In this document: one piece after another, positions 17,601-29,865 of the stretch | Position numbering within the stretch: position 1 is the first letter of the stretch | How the letters are laid out: every line of letters starts with the position of its first letter | Source: Volutella citrinella | Lineage: Eukaryota > Ascomycota > Sordariomycetes > Hypocreales > Nectriaceae | DNA: 64,000 nucleotides | Direction of reading: 5' to 3' | NCBI GenBank assembly: GCA_034401135.1 | Contig: JAWZSP010000003.1 | Location: 2,294,001-2,358,000 of the forward strand | Notes under the pieces: generated by a model | What the model saw: only the letters and a program-made list of their open reading frames with translations | Database searches by the model: none | What the model was told of the DNA's origin: nothing | Translations under genes and position numbers: made by a program

Positions 17601-19232
17601 GCAGTGGAGCAGCCGTGATTCCTTCCTCCCAAAGCCTGTAAAGCCTGCCGGGAACAATGTGGGAGAGGCAGCTGGCAACCTAACCACCATGCCACAAGAC
17701 CACAGCACTGCCTGCAGGCAACCCCTGGAGACTCGCTAATCCCAAAGGGCGTAGTGAGGGTGCAAGATGGGCATCGGCTCTGTGCCTGTGCATAGGTGTG
17801 AGTGCGAGCTTGTGTAGGAGCATTGCGTGTGTGTGTGCGCGCGCATGCTACACTGCCAGTAATTAATTAGCCAATAATTGTTGCTGGTTACGAATCCCGC
17901 TGAACAACCACCGTTATATCGCTGCCTCAGGTTCCAAGATGCCTGAGCGTCCTAGGTGCAACCACAAGAAATTCTGGGGGGGGGGCTTTGGATGGTGTGC
18001 TTGTGTGCCTCGCTGTAGGTCCAGGCTGCTTGAGGCCAAGGAGTGTGTGGGCATCACTCGCCACTGGCGAAACAGGACCAAATGGACGGCGAAGGCCAGA
18101 CTTGTCCCAAACTGGGCCGGGGGGGCTACGTAAGTGCTTAGGTGAGTGCTGCGGCACTGTCGAGCAAAAGGTTGAGGCCGGAGACAGCAAACCGAATGAC
18201 TGCGCGGACTTGACACAAGAAGCAGGCCACGGGATAGAGAGGCTCACACCACAGGGCCGGAAGGCACAGTGAGAGCACGCCCTTTGTGCAGCGCAGGCGC
18301 CGAGACTCGGTGCAGAATGCACGACACTGGAGGCAAGCATCTGCCCACCACGGACGCTGCTATGGCGTTCATCAGCCCAGGGCCCAAAGGCCCCAACCCG
18401 AATCTCGGCTGATGCCCTTGCGGTGGAATCCGGGACCCTCAGGTCAACGTGCTTTCTGAGTCACTTGGCCCAATGGTGGAATTGGATGACGGGATAGGCA
18501 ATGTTGGAAAATTTTTTCCTTCCAAAAGTGTTTCTTCGCTGCTCAGCCCGGTTGTCAGCCGTAGCGAGCGCCAGCCAGCCAGCCAAACTGGCGAACCCTG
18601 GCCTGAGGCAAATCACACGCCAATGTCTGGTGTCTCTTGATGCGTGCTTGTGTGGCCGTCGCCTTGTCCGGCTGTGCACCCTCTCAGTCTCAGCATCGCC
18701 CGCCCCTGGCGGCCAGCACCTCACGCCTCTTCTTTGGCCTGGAGAACTCAGCAAACCCCCCTCCCCCCGTCTGTTCTCGCAGTCCACCCTGCACCCCACC
18801 ATTGGGCACATGCACGCCCCCACGATGCCTGAGACACCCAGGCGTCGACGGCGCCCGCACACCCCCCCTTCACCAAACCTGCCCACCAACGTGCTCCTCC
18901 CACGCACACCCACGTCCAGCGAAAGAGCCCATATCAGAGGCGTGGCGACAGCACGCACCCATGGAGGGCTCCGTGGGCGTGGGGCTCGGTACGTACTCTT
19001 ACTCCTAAAGCAGATCCTTGCTGCGCTAGTATCTGCTGCAGGGCATAGTGTGGGTCTGGATGGGTCCTTGCCGCCCTCTCCTACGCTCCAAGGGCCCTCT
19101 CACGCTGCTAGCCCGCTCTGAGCGGGGCCAGAGGTACTCTCCCACCTAGTTTGCCAGCAGTGGTACCTGTGCACGCCATGGGGAGAGTCTCGCAACTGAT
19201 CATCCATCAGGCTGTGCCCGGTGAGTGAGCAG

Positions 19233-19582
19233 AAATATAACCCTCCGTCACCCTCGAGACTCTCTTCCTCTCCACCACCACCATTACGACTTCTTGTTGC
19301 CTCTCAATTGCCTTTTTCTCCTTTCGAGCTGCTGGCCTGCCTGGATACGAGAATCGTCTTTGCAATTCGCGAAAGCTTTACTCTTGTAATCCGACTCCTG
19401 TCACCCCCGCCTCTTCGACCCTGTCGCCTCGCCTCGCTTCCCCAGCTCAGTCAGCCGAACTCGCAGTCAACTCCACGTCTGCACTCGGTCCCTGGCATCC
19501 AACTATATAAGAGACCAGGCCCGGCTATCCAAGGCCTCCTCCGATTCTTCAACACTCCTTCCACCCACCCACATCGCCCACC
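19233..19582 (+). promoter_or_regulatory. Promoter/leader of the Ecl1-type gene
   Basis: Two TATA-like elements are visible: AAATATAA at 19233-19240 and TATATAA at 19504-19510. Between them, and up to the ATG at 19583, the plus strand is strongly pyrimidine-rich (CT-rich blocks at about 19250-19320 and 19395-19445), typical of fungal core promoters and leaders. There is no ATG between 19233 and 19583, so the coding ATG in CCCACCATGG is the first start whichever TATA element is used. This implies a leader of either about 45 or about 310 nt. Confidence 0.55.
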
Positions 19583-20056
19583 ATGGACTTCGACTCTTGG
19601 GCCCACTCCTTCTGCCTCGCCTGTGACAAGCAGGTTCACAGCTCCAACGACGCCTACTGCTCTGAATCTTGCAGACTGGCAGACTTCGAGAAGACGTCGA
19701 CGCCGAGCTCCCAAGCCAGCTCTCCAGGCTTTGCTCCCCCGAACTACCCATGGACTACGAAATCCGCCTCGGCTGGCTTCTACTTGTCCCCAGCCTACGA
19801 CTTCTCCAACCCGAAGCCATACGGCGGCAACTCTGCTCGCCAACCCACCGTGTACAAGACCACCTCTACCTCCACCTCGACCTCTTCAACGACCCGAGCC
19901 CTCACCCCTTCGAGCTCTCACAGCAGCCTCTGCTCCATGCAGAGCACCTCTTCCGCAGGCGATGCCGGTCAGCTCTCGGATAAAACCAAGCAGGAGCTTC
20001 GCGCATACGCCGTGTCATTTGAGCAAGTGAGGATGCAGCGACGAAGGTCGTACTAA
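19583..20056 (+). CDS. Ecl1-family small zinc-binding life-span regulator
   Basis: The single-exon frame of 157 residues begins MDFDSWAHSFCLAC. The N-terminus carries four cysteines, Cys11, Cys14, Cys26 and Cys30, in the pattern CLAC...YCSESCRLADFE. This is the signature of the fungal Ecl1 (extender of chronological life span) family, whose fission-yeast members prolong stationary-phase survival and respond to nutrient limitation. The middle is Ser/Thr-rich low complexity (runs of TST, and SSSHSS). A basic tail ends RMQRRRSY. The start context CCCACCATGG is strong and the codons end mostly in C. No intron is needed. The gene stands alone, with about 12.3 kb of empty DNA on the left and 9.8 kb on the right. 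Family assignment rests on the cysteine motif, the small size and the YCSxxCRxxD sequence. The cellular role is inferred from the family. Confidence 0.8.
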   Translation: MDFDSWAHSFCLACDKQVHSSNDAYCSESCRLADFEKTSTPSSQASSPGFAPPNYPWTTKSASAGFYLSPAYDFSNPKPYGGNSARQPTVYKTTSTSTSTSSTTRALTPSSSHSSLCSMQSTSSAGDAGQLSDKTKQELRAYAVSFEQVRMQRRRSY

Positions 20057-20717
20057 GTCACTCGATCCAACCATTTTCTTACTGTCCAACTACGACATAC
20101 CTATACCCGCAACGTCGCCCCAGTGCGACATGTTTCGAACACACCTCAACACCCAACTCAACTCGACCAACACTACACCTGCAACACCGCAGGCTCATCA
20201 CCTCACGCATTTTCTTTTCAGTCCCTGACTCTCTGTGTTGTAACAAGAAGGGCATATCACCGGAGCACTGCATAACAAAAAAGTTTTATTATTTTCGTTT
20301 TTTTCAAGATCCATCGACACCAGCTATGAGCTGGAGCGGGGATCACCTGGGCGGCATTTTGTCCATCATTGCACGGGATTGTTGGCAACGGAGAGCCGAC
20401 AACGAGCATGGTTGTACCAAATACAGGATGGAGTTGATACCGAATGTTTTATCAGAGCATGGATTATGGGAGCAATGGAGCTACGGGGGTTATCATGATA
20501 CCGGAACACGACCAGCGTTGACATCCGCAGAAGACGGGCAGAGGCACCACTTTGGGAACATGGGGATCTGCAAGGCGCATGGAATTCGGCTGGCGACCAC
20601 GGCTGGCTACAACTGGGAGGGGGGGCATTTTCTGGGAGGTTGCAGTGCGATGCCGGTTTGGGCATCGAGCACTTTTCGATTGGCATTTTCTCTTGCCTAT
20701 GGGAATCACGGGAGACT

Positions 20718-20737
20718 GCATAGCATAGCATAGCATA
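20718..20737 (+). repeat. Four tandem copies of GCATA
   Basis: The pentamer GCATA repeats four times without error inside gene-poor DNA. Probably a simple microsatellite. Confidence 0.9.
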
Positions 20738-23700
20738 CTATAGCCCCATTGAAGAGCACATCCTCTTTCCACCACCATGAAACAAACCTTGCCTTGCAGT
20801 GACGGGTGATTCCTTGCTCGCTCGAGTTCCTCGCTGCTATCCCTGTGTGTCAAGCGGTTCGGAGAGAAAACGGCCCATGGAAGGCGCCTCTCGCCACCCC
20901 TGCCCTGCCCAGTGACTGATGCACGACTGGGGGGACCCCGGCCAGCGCCGACGCCCACCTTGCCCAGTGGCTCGCTCCAGGCCTTGCTCCAGGCTTGTTG
21001 TGGCTCCACGACAGCGCGGGATGAGGTAGTTCCCCACGGCCAAAGCCTCTCCTCCCCCGTGAGGGCGACCTCGCAAGGTGAGAGCTTGCTCCACACGCCC
21101 TAAAGGGGCCCCGTAATGAGGCCCATCGCCCCTCTGAAAGAGTGAAACCTTGGCTATCGCTCGGGGCTAGCAGAGTCTGCCACTGAGAGTGCCACTGTTG
21201 GATGGGGCAGGCTGGCACGCTTCAGTGCTTGGGGGGGGTCCTCTTGCAACCGTGGAGGGAGCTATGACGCTGCAACGACCATGGCCTTGGAAAAAATTTG
21301 CCCACTGACGCTACCCAGCTCTGACTCTATCCAGGGCTCCGTCTTCGGCGGACCTATCGGGCTTCTTCGTCACCATGACTGTGAGCAAGAGGCCATCGTC
21401 GTCGCAATCCGGAAAATGAAGAAATCAATCAATCACTTGATCACACAGGTTGTGGCTCTGCCCCGCGGGTCCCGATGCCGTACACCCCTCCCCTGGGATC
21501 CATGCCTTTGCGGTCGCTCGCTCGCTAATTCCCGTACTGTATCCCGTGGCATGGAGACTGGTCTGTCATGATGCCACCTCTGGGCAGAGCGTAGCACGAC
21601 TTCTGGATGTTGGGGCCCGGGGCCCCCACATTGCCGTCTTGCCTCCGGCAGTGCAGGCCCAGCATGCAACCTTGGAGAGAGCCGCGACGGCAAGGCCCGT
21701 TGTTTTGCGCCATGCTGCCCTGCTCCGGCATAATTGCTACATAGTCCATCACGGAGAGAGCCTGTTCTCACGGCTTTGGATTTTGGTCCTTATCGGTGGA
21801 GCATGATAGCGTCGTTGATTGGCGTCGGAGCCAAAACAAACTTCTGCTTCAGATGCGCCAAGTGTTGCCTCAGTTTTTGCCTCAATTGCGAGAGGCTGGC
21901 CCAGTTAAAAAAAGGCAAATCTATCACAGTGGCCGCCGTTGCTCGGAACTAAAGATATGGGGCTGTTGCTGGCGGCCAGGCCCTGCTAAAGCGATGGAGC
22001 CACTGCATTCCGACTTGTTTGAGGGTTTAGCATCACGTCACGACATCCTCATTGCAAGTGGCGAGCCACTGAAGGAGTTTGGTAACCATTTGCCTGCCTT
22101 GGTTCTGCCTCCACTCGCCGGAGAACACACCCCGCTCCCACAATTCCACCTCTGGGCCTACGTATTAATTTAATCAATGTAACAGCAGTAAAGGATGCTG
22201 CGGCTGAGGTGCTGATCAGCAACCAGCGATTTCAAACTTATACGGAGGTCCGAGGTGGGCATCTCTGCACGGATTGGCTACCGGGCTCGGTGATGCGCAA
22301 CCACAGCCCGGTGTGGGCAGCAGCAAAAAACAAGGACCAGGCCGCAGACCGAAACAACGCCCGCAGCGACTTGACTTTTAGGGGGGCGCAAGCCTCCAAT
22401 CCTCGCCCTGGGTGAAGATCAGGTACGCAAGGTATGCGGAGCAACTGCCACGGCCAACTGCGCAGCCGACCCAAAGCTTGGCCTGCCCACCCGTCGACGT
22501 TGCATCTCGATGGCCCATCGCCTAGCGCAGAAGCCTGTCTGCCGTTCCTCTCATCGTTTCATTTTTCCTTTCTTTGCTCTGTTTCATTTAGTTTTCAACT
22601 ATAGCTAGAATCCAGAGTCGGCCCAGGACGACATCATTGTCGGCGGCGCCCGGTACTTTGTCGTCTGGGCACCAAACATCGGGAAAGAGACGCCCACACC
22701 CCCCGGCTCGGTGCCATTCCTCACTCAGTAGCATTCTAGGCGCTACAACGTCGTGCTTCGCAGAGATCGTGCCACCATCGTCCTCTTCCGCCCCCGACAT
22801 TTCCCTATCCTACCGGCCTACCCAGTAAATTGCCCGGGCTACAGCCCAAATCTGGTGCCCTGGGCCGTCGGGGCTCGAGATCATGGGGAACAGATGCACC
22901 GCAACGCTGTTGCCCTCGCACACCCGGCGCCCATGCTTGCAGCTTGCGCAAGAGATGGGGCCGCCCGGCAGATCCTGATGCTGCTCCTTCGGCAGTCGTG
23001 AGGTATCGGAAAGGCAGCAGTGGGCTGTTTCAGCGGGAGGGGCCGTCTCGTTCGCACCACGACGCCTCGCCTCCAGATGAGATCGCCATTATGGGCTTGA
23101 CTTGCCTTCCACCCTTCCGCCAACAAGGCCCGAGCGTGCTTGTGGGCATGCATCCGAGGCTGCCCATGATCTGAGCATCTCTGACCTGCCGCTGCAACCC
23201 GCATCGTCTGGCGTTGATGCCCTGGGCCGTCCCGGTGACGTCGGTGAAGCTGCGAGGCGCGAGTTGCAGCAACGGACTGTACCGTGCAGTGTCTTGGATG
23301 ACCAATACCGAGATTGATCCGGCTGGTAACCCCTTTGTCCAACAATGAAGCATCTGCCCTGGTATTCCTTGTGCCACAGTTCAGTGCGCTGGCCAGAGCT
23401 TCACTGGGTTTGTTCGGCTCTCTCGACCCCAGTATATTCAAGATGGAAGGTGAGAGCCCTCTCAGCATCGCTTCTCATTCCAGAAGCACGACAGCCAGCC
23501 ACATGGGACACTGGTCTTACACGCCCACCCAGAAGGAAGCTGTTTTACTCTCTTCCGGTTGAGCAAATGAGATGTCATTCCTAACGGCCGGTGTCTTCTG
23601 CGACGGATGATACCTCACCGGGAGGGGCAACGTCTTTCGAAGCCGAGCATAAGCAACAACTTGCAAATTTCACGTACAGTCAGCCCAGGGGATGCTGTCG

Positions 23701-24131
23701 CTCTGGCACATTGGCGATTGTGTGACGTGGAGCACTGGGGCAGGGCATTTGAAACAAACGCACGCCCTCGAGCAGCGGCGGTCGCCGAGCCTCCACTCCG
23801 ACGTTACGACCAGCTAATCAATCCCTTGGATTCGCAAGCCACGGTTCTGCTCTCCTCGACAAATGGCAAAGCACCAATCGCGGTGGCAGGCTGACTGCTG
23901 GCAGTAGCGTACGAGGCTTGGAGGGCAGCCCTTGGGTGTGGTTTCACCACGTGGGATCGAACGAGCTGCTCTCTATGCCGCTAACTGATAGGTTCCCTCG
24001 GAGTAGCCTCCAATGATTCAATGATGCATGAAAGGGCACATTGGCGCCCGACGACGACTCCGATGGCGCGCTGTACTGTACGACGTACGCGTTGCTCATG
24101 ATTGACGGAAGAGCTGCCTGTTGCGGCGCTT

Positions 24132-24155
24132 AATTCCCAATTCCCAATTCCCAAT
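24132..24155 (+). repeat. Three tandem copies of AATTCCC
   Basis: The heptamer AATTCCC repeats three times and ends in a fourth partial unit AAT. It is a simple tandem repeat with no visible gene association. Confidence 0.9.
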
Positions 24156-27100
24156 GCCTGACTGATTGGTTCGCGGGTTGACACATGGGATGGGATGGGA
24201 TCTCCACACAGCATTGGCAAGCTGCTACTGCCAATGCGTCAACCTCATCACATCCGACGGCGTGATTGATGACGTCCTGGCCCTCTTTGGTCATATTCAA
24301 TTACGTCTACCCCGTCGAGTGGCGGGTTGGCCTCAACAAAACGACCCATTGCTGCACCGCACGTCCGTTGTGTGGTTGACAGGACTGATGATTGTCGGTG
24401 CAAGGTGGCATCGCCGAGGCTGTGCGCGCAAGAGGCAAACTTGCTTGACGTGAGAGGCGCCCATTTTTGCCATTTTTGCAATTGACAACTGGGCGAGTGC
24501 GGCAGCGAGTACCAATGCCTCGGGGCATCATCGCCAAGGGAATCGGCAGTGGTTCGCCTGAGCGGAAATTGTCACGCCTTGTGTCTTGGATGTGTTCCGC
24601 GAAAAGCCGCCTGGTGGTTATGCCTCGGGATTCGGCCAGCCACCCTGCAGAATGAACGAGCACGTTGGCGACCCAACCCAGCAGCATCGACATTAAAGCA
24701 GAGCCTAGATGCCTCATGCAGCTGTCAACATGGAGGCGACTCCACCCTGTCCATCAACAAAGCTGAAGCCTCCCCCAGGCCCCCAATCAAAGCCAGTTTG
24801 CGATAATTGCCGCAAGGAGGCGCCTGCGGTCATCGACCAGACAGGAGCCAATGCCCGCTGCACTCACGGAATGCGTTTTCATCCGCCCGCATATGCTGCG
24901 CCAGCCTGCGTGATGCCTATTGCTGCGTGCTTGCCTCTTTGCTTTGTCCCCAACGCCTCCTTCGCCCGACCCGCTAGCTCGCGTTGCTCGTCGCGCCTGG
25001 GGGAGCCGTGTCTGAGTCTGACAGTCTGCCTCTCCGGCATGCAAAATGCGGGCGCCCGATGCAAGCCAACCTTGGTTAGAGGGGTCTTCCCTGGAGCGGT
25101 GCCTTTTGCCATCCTGGATCCCGGTGCAACTCGATCTAGAACTGGGCGAATCGGCGTCCTATGCCTGCAGATCCTGCCTCACAACCCGCGGGGCAATCGC
25201 TGCGTCTTTCCGACCGTGATGAGACGACGCCGGAATAATATTGAGAGTCTTGTCACTCTTGTGTTACACAACGAGGTCGCATTGGGCAAAGGCCCGCTCA
25301 GCTTAGCCGCCTAGCGTACCCAGGCCCTATTTCTCTCTCCTTCAAGTTTCACCTCGAGGAACAGGCCGCTCCATATGGCAGTTGAGGCTAGAGGCCCCAG
25401 AACCAGTTTGCCAGACCCAATCTTTCCGTGTCTTGCCCAGGCGGCATTGTCTCACACCACCACCATCTCGGTCGACGGCTCGCTGTTCCGGGGATTCATA
25501 AGCAACTATAGGCTTATGGTGGCCATGGCAGGAATGGTTTTGCGCCCCATTTCATCGTCATGCTTCGAGAACCGGCCAAAGACTGTGACTACTGACAAAG
25601 AATGGGATGGTGGGAAACGGGTCCTGTTTCGTCCGTGTCTCTCATTGCCTCTCGCAGTGTCTCTGAGCCCGCTGGCTGCAGCCGAGGAGCGCCTATACCG
25701 GACGGGGAACCATGAGGGCGTGACCCGGTGGGACGTGGCACTATGGGCTGCAACTACTGGCTATGTGTGATTCGTCAAGCTCGGGTCAAGCTCGGCAGGA
25801 GCCCACGAAGTGCCGGTGATCGCCTCGCGGACTCCCGGAGCTATGTTTCTCGAGGCAGCAACAGCAGCGGGTTTGTGTGAAGGGGAGGGATGAGACACCG
25901 GCAATTGTCTACGTGCTACGGAGAGAAGAGAGGAAATACGGAATACAATGCTGCCTAGGGCTCCGGCGGCGGGTATTCGGCGAGAATGGGATACACCCTC
26001 GGCCTCGCTCCCCGGCGCCGTCCACCTCGCCCGCGTGGCTCCGTGGGCTGAGAGTGGTGCGACCGGGCGCACAAAGGCCAGTCGCAGCCGGTCGGCGCGG
26101 ACACAGCCGAGTTTCCTAGGTGGAACGCTGGAAACACGCGGCAGCCTCTGCGGGCTTGCGTGGGCTTGCCCAACGGACGACGACGGATGCGGGCTGAGGT
26201 CACAATGGCGAATGAGGCTGTCCCAGCTCAGCGGAACTCTTCGCTTGCTCCATGGCGGCGAAACGAGGCGTTTCATAACTGGGAGAGGCGAGTCTTGCTG
26301 GGCTGCGAGGGGGAGGGTAGAGGTATCAACCAGCAACAAGGGAAAGAAACAGACATCAGCCAGCCTCATCCATTCACGTTGGGCGTCCAGACGGACGAGA
26401 GCTTGGTTCCTACGCCGACGCCCCGGCAGAATGGGCCACGGCGGTCTGAGACGGGATGTTTCTCATTCTCAATTTCTCTCACCTTGGATGTGTCTCGCTG
26501 CTTTCTTTTGCCTACCAAGCCCGGCCACGCTTCTCCCTCCTCTGTCAATACCCCGGTTTTCTGGGCACCGGGAGGTGCCAAGCATCCATCAGCCTGCGCT
26601 TTGACGTTGGGGGCATCCACTCGCCATTCCCCCGGTTGGCATTGACTAGGAAGCTGTGATGGAACATTTGTATCATTGACTCTGGGCTGTGGAATTCCAA
26701 GGGAAGTAAGAAGGCGGACGGTGACTATGCCCAGCAGAGCGGGATGTCATTGTTATGTGGAGAAAGGCATTAGGCCACTTCACTTTGATTCAATGGGCTT
26801 CGGCGACGTTCCATGGACATGCAACGAGCACCATAAGATCATCGGCCCTGCATTGCATTGACAGGTGTTGCACCGGGGGGAGGGTTCGCAACGCCCACAT
26901 TGGTCGGGACATGAGCCCGTCTCCATTGTCCGTGTCTAGAAGGCCCACAATGATGAGGGCAAAAGGCAAACGCAGCGGTGCCCAAAGAGTCATTCTTCTC
27001 GGGCTTTTTAGATGTGGAGACGCGGGCAAGCTTATGAACATTCAATGTATGTGACGCACTAGAGGGTCCACTTGTTGATGTTTGCATTCAATACACACAA

Positions 27101-29865
27101 CTTTCAATGCAGATGCCAGAGGCCCGGGCCTTGACGAGACGAGATTATGGCAAGTCAATTGAAGAATGAAGCCAAGTCTCATTTCTCACAAAGGGCTGGC
27201 AGCGGGCCAGGATACGAGACGGTGTGCTACATCGAATGCCAGCCGCGGATAGAGATTGGAAAACGGCGTGAGCATAAGCACAGCAATCAATGTATTTGGA
27301 GGAGAGCAGTGACCCAATCCATACCTAGTGGAGCTAATTATGCTTGGACATATTATCACTACAGCCATGCCAGGGAGGGAGAGAAACAAGCAAAACCGAT
27401 AAAACGGTCTTGCCGATGTAGGTACATGTACGTCGTCGCGGGTAAGCGGCCCTAGGTACAGAAAGACCCTTCACTGCCTTGTGCAAAATCCCGGCTGCCG
27501 GGAACCGAAAAAAGAAGTGCGTGGGCATGGCGGGCGTTTCATGGCCAGGGCGCAGGGGCTGACGTGGACGCACTGGATTCCAACGACATGGCTCTGGACA
27601 CGACTGCCGGGGTGTGGTTTTTGTTTGTGTTTACGTTTGCGATTCCCCAAGACCGTGCTCTGAAGCTTGGTGCCTGCTTGCTCCCATGGCAAACGTCCCA
27701 TTGGCCATTGCGGCGGGCGCGGAAGTTGCACTGCGCAGATTTTTTTCTTTCTCCTCTTCCCTCCTTCACTGGAATGGGGCCTGGGCTGCGGGGCAGGACG
27801 AGACAGGAAACGACAGGGGTGCGATGGCAGCGCTGATTGGGCGAGATGGTCGACCGGGGCTGGACGAGACGACCTCAGACGATGTCCTGGGGGGGTGGGT
27901 GGTGGTGATGGAGTGTTGGAGAGCTGGTGTGGCAGCTCGCTATTCGATGGCAGCTTTCGGATACCTTGGGTACCTTTATTCAATGGCAGGGCGTGGTGAA
28001 AGAAAAACAGATCCGCTCTGGAAGGCTCTGCGGGCGAACCGGAAGAGCTCGCCGTGGCCCGCGGCTGTTGCCATGGTTGATGCCTACTAATTAGCACTTA
28101 CCTTGCCTTACGGTCCTGCCTGCCGACCGTATTATCCACTCTTGCTGGTGCCCATCCCCGGCCAAGGCTCTACGGCCGGCCGGTCCTGCGCTGCCCTACC
28201 GTCCATGCTGCACCGAGATGCTTTCGGGTGCCCTGGCTGCCCTGCCCAGGGCTGACTCACTAAGGGACCTGACCTTGGGCTGTGCGGGCACCAAGTCCAC
28301 TGACGGCGCCATGCGGGATCTACCCGTGCGATCCGCCAGGAGTGCAGCCAATCCGGCCTGCCCGTTGGGGCCGGCCGACGCGGCGTCGTGCCTGGAATTG
28401 GCTTAGGGACGGGGGGTGGTTGCTCGCGTCGGTATTAGCATTGGTGTCTGCCCGTGTCTATTTGAACGACGGGCTTGCTGCGTGGCCTAAGCACGCTCTT
28501 AGTCTGAGCCATGGCCTTTTCTGCTCCTACAATTCACGGGAAGGATTCAGGGCGTGCGCATTGAGAGAACCAAGCCCGTCCGTCCAGTCCCACCAGAAGA
28601 GCGTGCGCGAACCAGCCCAAGGATTGAGCGAGCGGCAGGTGGCCGGCCTGGGTTTAGCATCAGAGGGTGGGAGTGGGTGGGCCAGCCAGTTGGATGAAAC
28701 ACTCTGGGAAGACCAGAACTTGCGAGGCAGCCCGTGCGAACATCAGAAACGCCCGCCTCGCTCCTGGTGCGCTAGGGCAGAAGCTCAGAAGCTTCCACAG
28801 GGCTCTTCAATGGCGGCACCTTTGGGTAGGTGGGGGGGGGCATGTAGTAGCTTCCTATAACAGACCATGCTAAAGCCCGTGATGCACTCCAGGAAGGACC
28901 GCAGCTTTAGTGTTGCAGGTTTAGAGACTGTGGATGTGCCTGAAAAAGGACAAGGACAAGCAGCAGTGTGTGGAACATACCACCAAGTTAGTAGTAGTAG
29001 AAGTTTTCGAGGGAGTGAGCCTACGACGAGAATGGCCGTGACTCCTCCATGCAACTAGACCAACTAACAGCACACATGGTCCCTCGTTAGGTACGAGTGC
29101 ACTGCCGCTCCCTTCCTGCGCCTGTGCCCGGCTGAGGCCAGTGCCTGTGTCCGTGTTTGTGCAAAGAGCAGTCAGTCATGGGCGGCTTCAAGGGCGTGCG
29201 GATGGAGGAGCTTGTTTGTCGCGTTTGCGTCGACCAATTCAGGTCGTGCACGGGAGTCAAGCCGGTGCGTTGAGAATCGACGCCGCAAAGCCCTAATATA
29301 CGTACTATGTATTAGTTTACGAACAGGCTGGATTCCTTGGCTTGCAGGCGCGGTGAATCAGTCTTGATTCATGCCGTGGACGAAGGAGAGTAGGATTCAC
29401 GACACCACATTATCCCTCGTGAGTAGTTGTGTGCTCTCGTGCTCAGTGACTGCTATGATGGATCGTGAAGAGGAGAGCGAGGAAGGCCAAAAGAGTAGTT
29501 CTCTTCTCGAATAGCAAAAGGGACTGTAGCCGTAAGCAATGCTGGTCGTCGGCGCATGCGTTTCTCATCTGTTGGTTCATTCTCAGTTTGCGGTTCAGAT
29601 CCGAAATGCTGAGGGAAGAGTGACAGCAAAAGCCCAACGTGGATAGGCCGCGCCTTCCTGGAGATACCGCCTTGGAATGTTCTCCAAACTTCATCACATT
29701 CACAAACGTTTGCCTCCACTGATTGCTCGATTGCTCCTCCGTTTTGTGACCAAATCAAGGATACCGACACTGACTCGTCTCGCCTTCTGCCAGTGAAGTC
29801 GAGCATCTCAAGAGACTGACTTTGCCGTTTTCCTGTTTGCTTCTACCAGTTCTCATGCATACGAC

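Larger units (their letters stand above)
6925..19225. other. 12.3-kb gene-poor intergenic region
   Basis: I see no supportable protein gene between the glutathione reductase stop and the promoter of the Ecl1-type gene. Open frames here (for example 8584-9249 minus and 18501-19121 plus) are compositionally random, rich in Arg, Pro, Ser and Cys, and lack motifs or plausible splice-linked extensions. Base composition is like that of the genic parts, so this is not an AT-rich RIP-degraded block. Local features are a G-rich tract (8741-8770), a 24-base C-run (14591-14614), a GT/GC alternating tract (about 17826-17846) and three copies of the 11-mer TAATTAATTAG (9892, 17342 and 17860). Immediately after 6924 lies the 3' UTR of the reductase. 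The rest may hold regulatory DNA or non-coding transcripts. Confidence 0.6.
20057..29865. other. 9.8-kb gene-poor intergenic region
   Basis: It begins with the Ecl1-gene 3' UTR. After that I find no frame with the composition or motifs of a real protein. The longer frames (20464-21096 minus, 22881-23468 minus, 24709-25314 plus, 25761-26369 minus, 25948-26604 plus, 27471-28097 minus and 27614-28090 plus) overlap one another on both strands and look random. Small tandem repeats occur at 20718-20737 and 24132-24155. Composition is normal GC. No transposon ends, terminal repeats or reverse-transcriptase-like frames were seen. Confidence 0.6.

Noticed and set aside
18501..19121. 206-codon plus-strand frame upstream of the Ecl1-type gene
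   Set aside because: Composition like translated non-coding DNA, no motif, and a competing minus-strand frame over the same bases.
19221..20030. 269-codon plus-strand frame overlapping the Ecl1-type gene
   Set aside because: It opens with GTG, has no ATG near the start, is Pro/Ser/Arg-rich and lies in a different phase from the frame with the clear Cys motif.
23951..23975. Minus-strand GTTCGATCC resembling a tRNA T-loop
   Set aside because: Flanking bases do not pair as a T-stem, and no acceptor, D or anticodon arms could be built around it.
24709..25314. 201-codon Cys-rich plus-strand frame, briefly considered as a secreted Cys-rich protein
   Set aside because: No signal peptide at the start (MPHAAVNMEATPPCP), irregular Cys spacing, and no splice-linked continuation.
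27614..28090. 158-codon plus-strand frame near 28 kb
   Set aside because: Opens without ATG context, and larger overlapping minus-strand frames (27471-28097) show the region is simply stop-poor.
6925..29865. Idea that the gene-poor region is a biosynthetic cluster, a centromere or an RIP-degraded block
   Set aside because: No synthase, transporter or oxidase frames are present, and the base composition is GC-rich rather than AT-rich.
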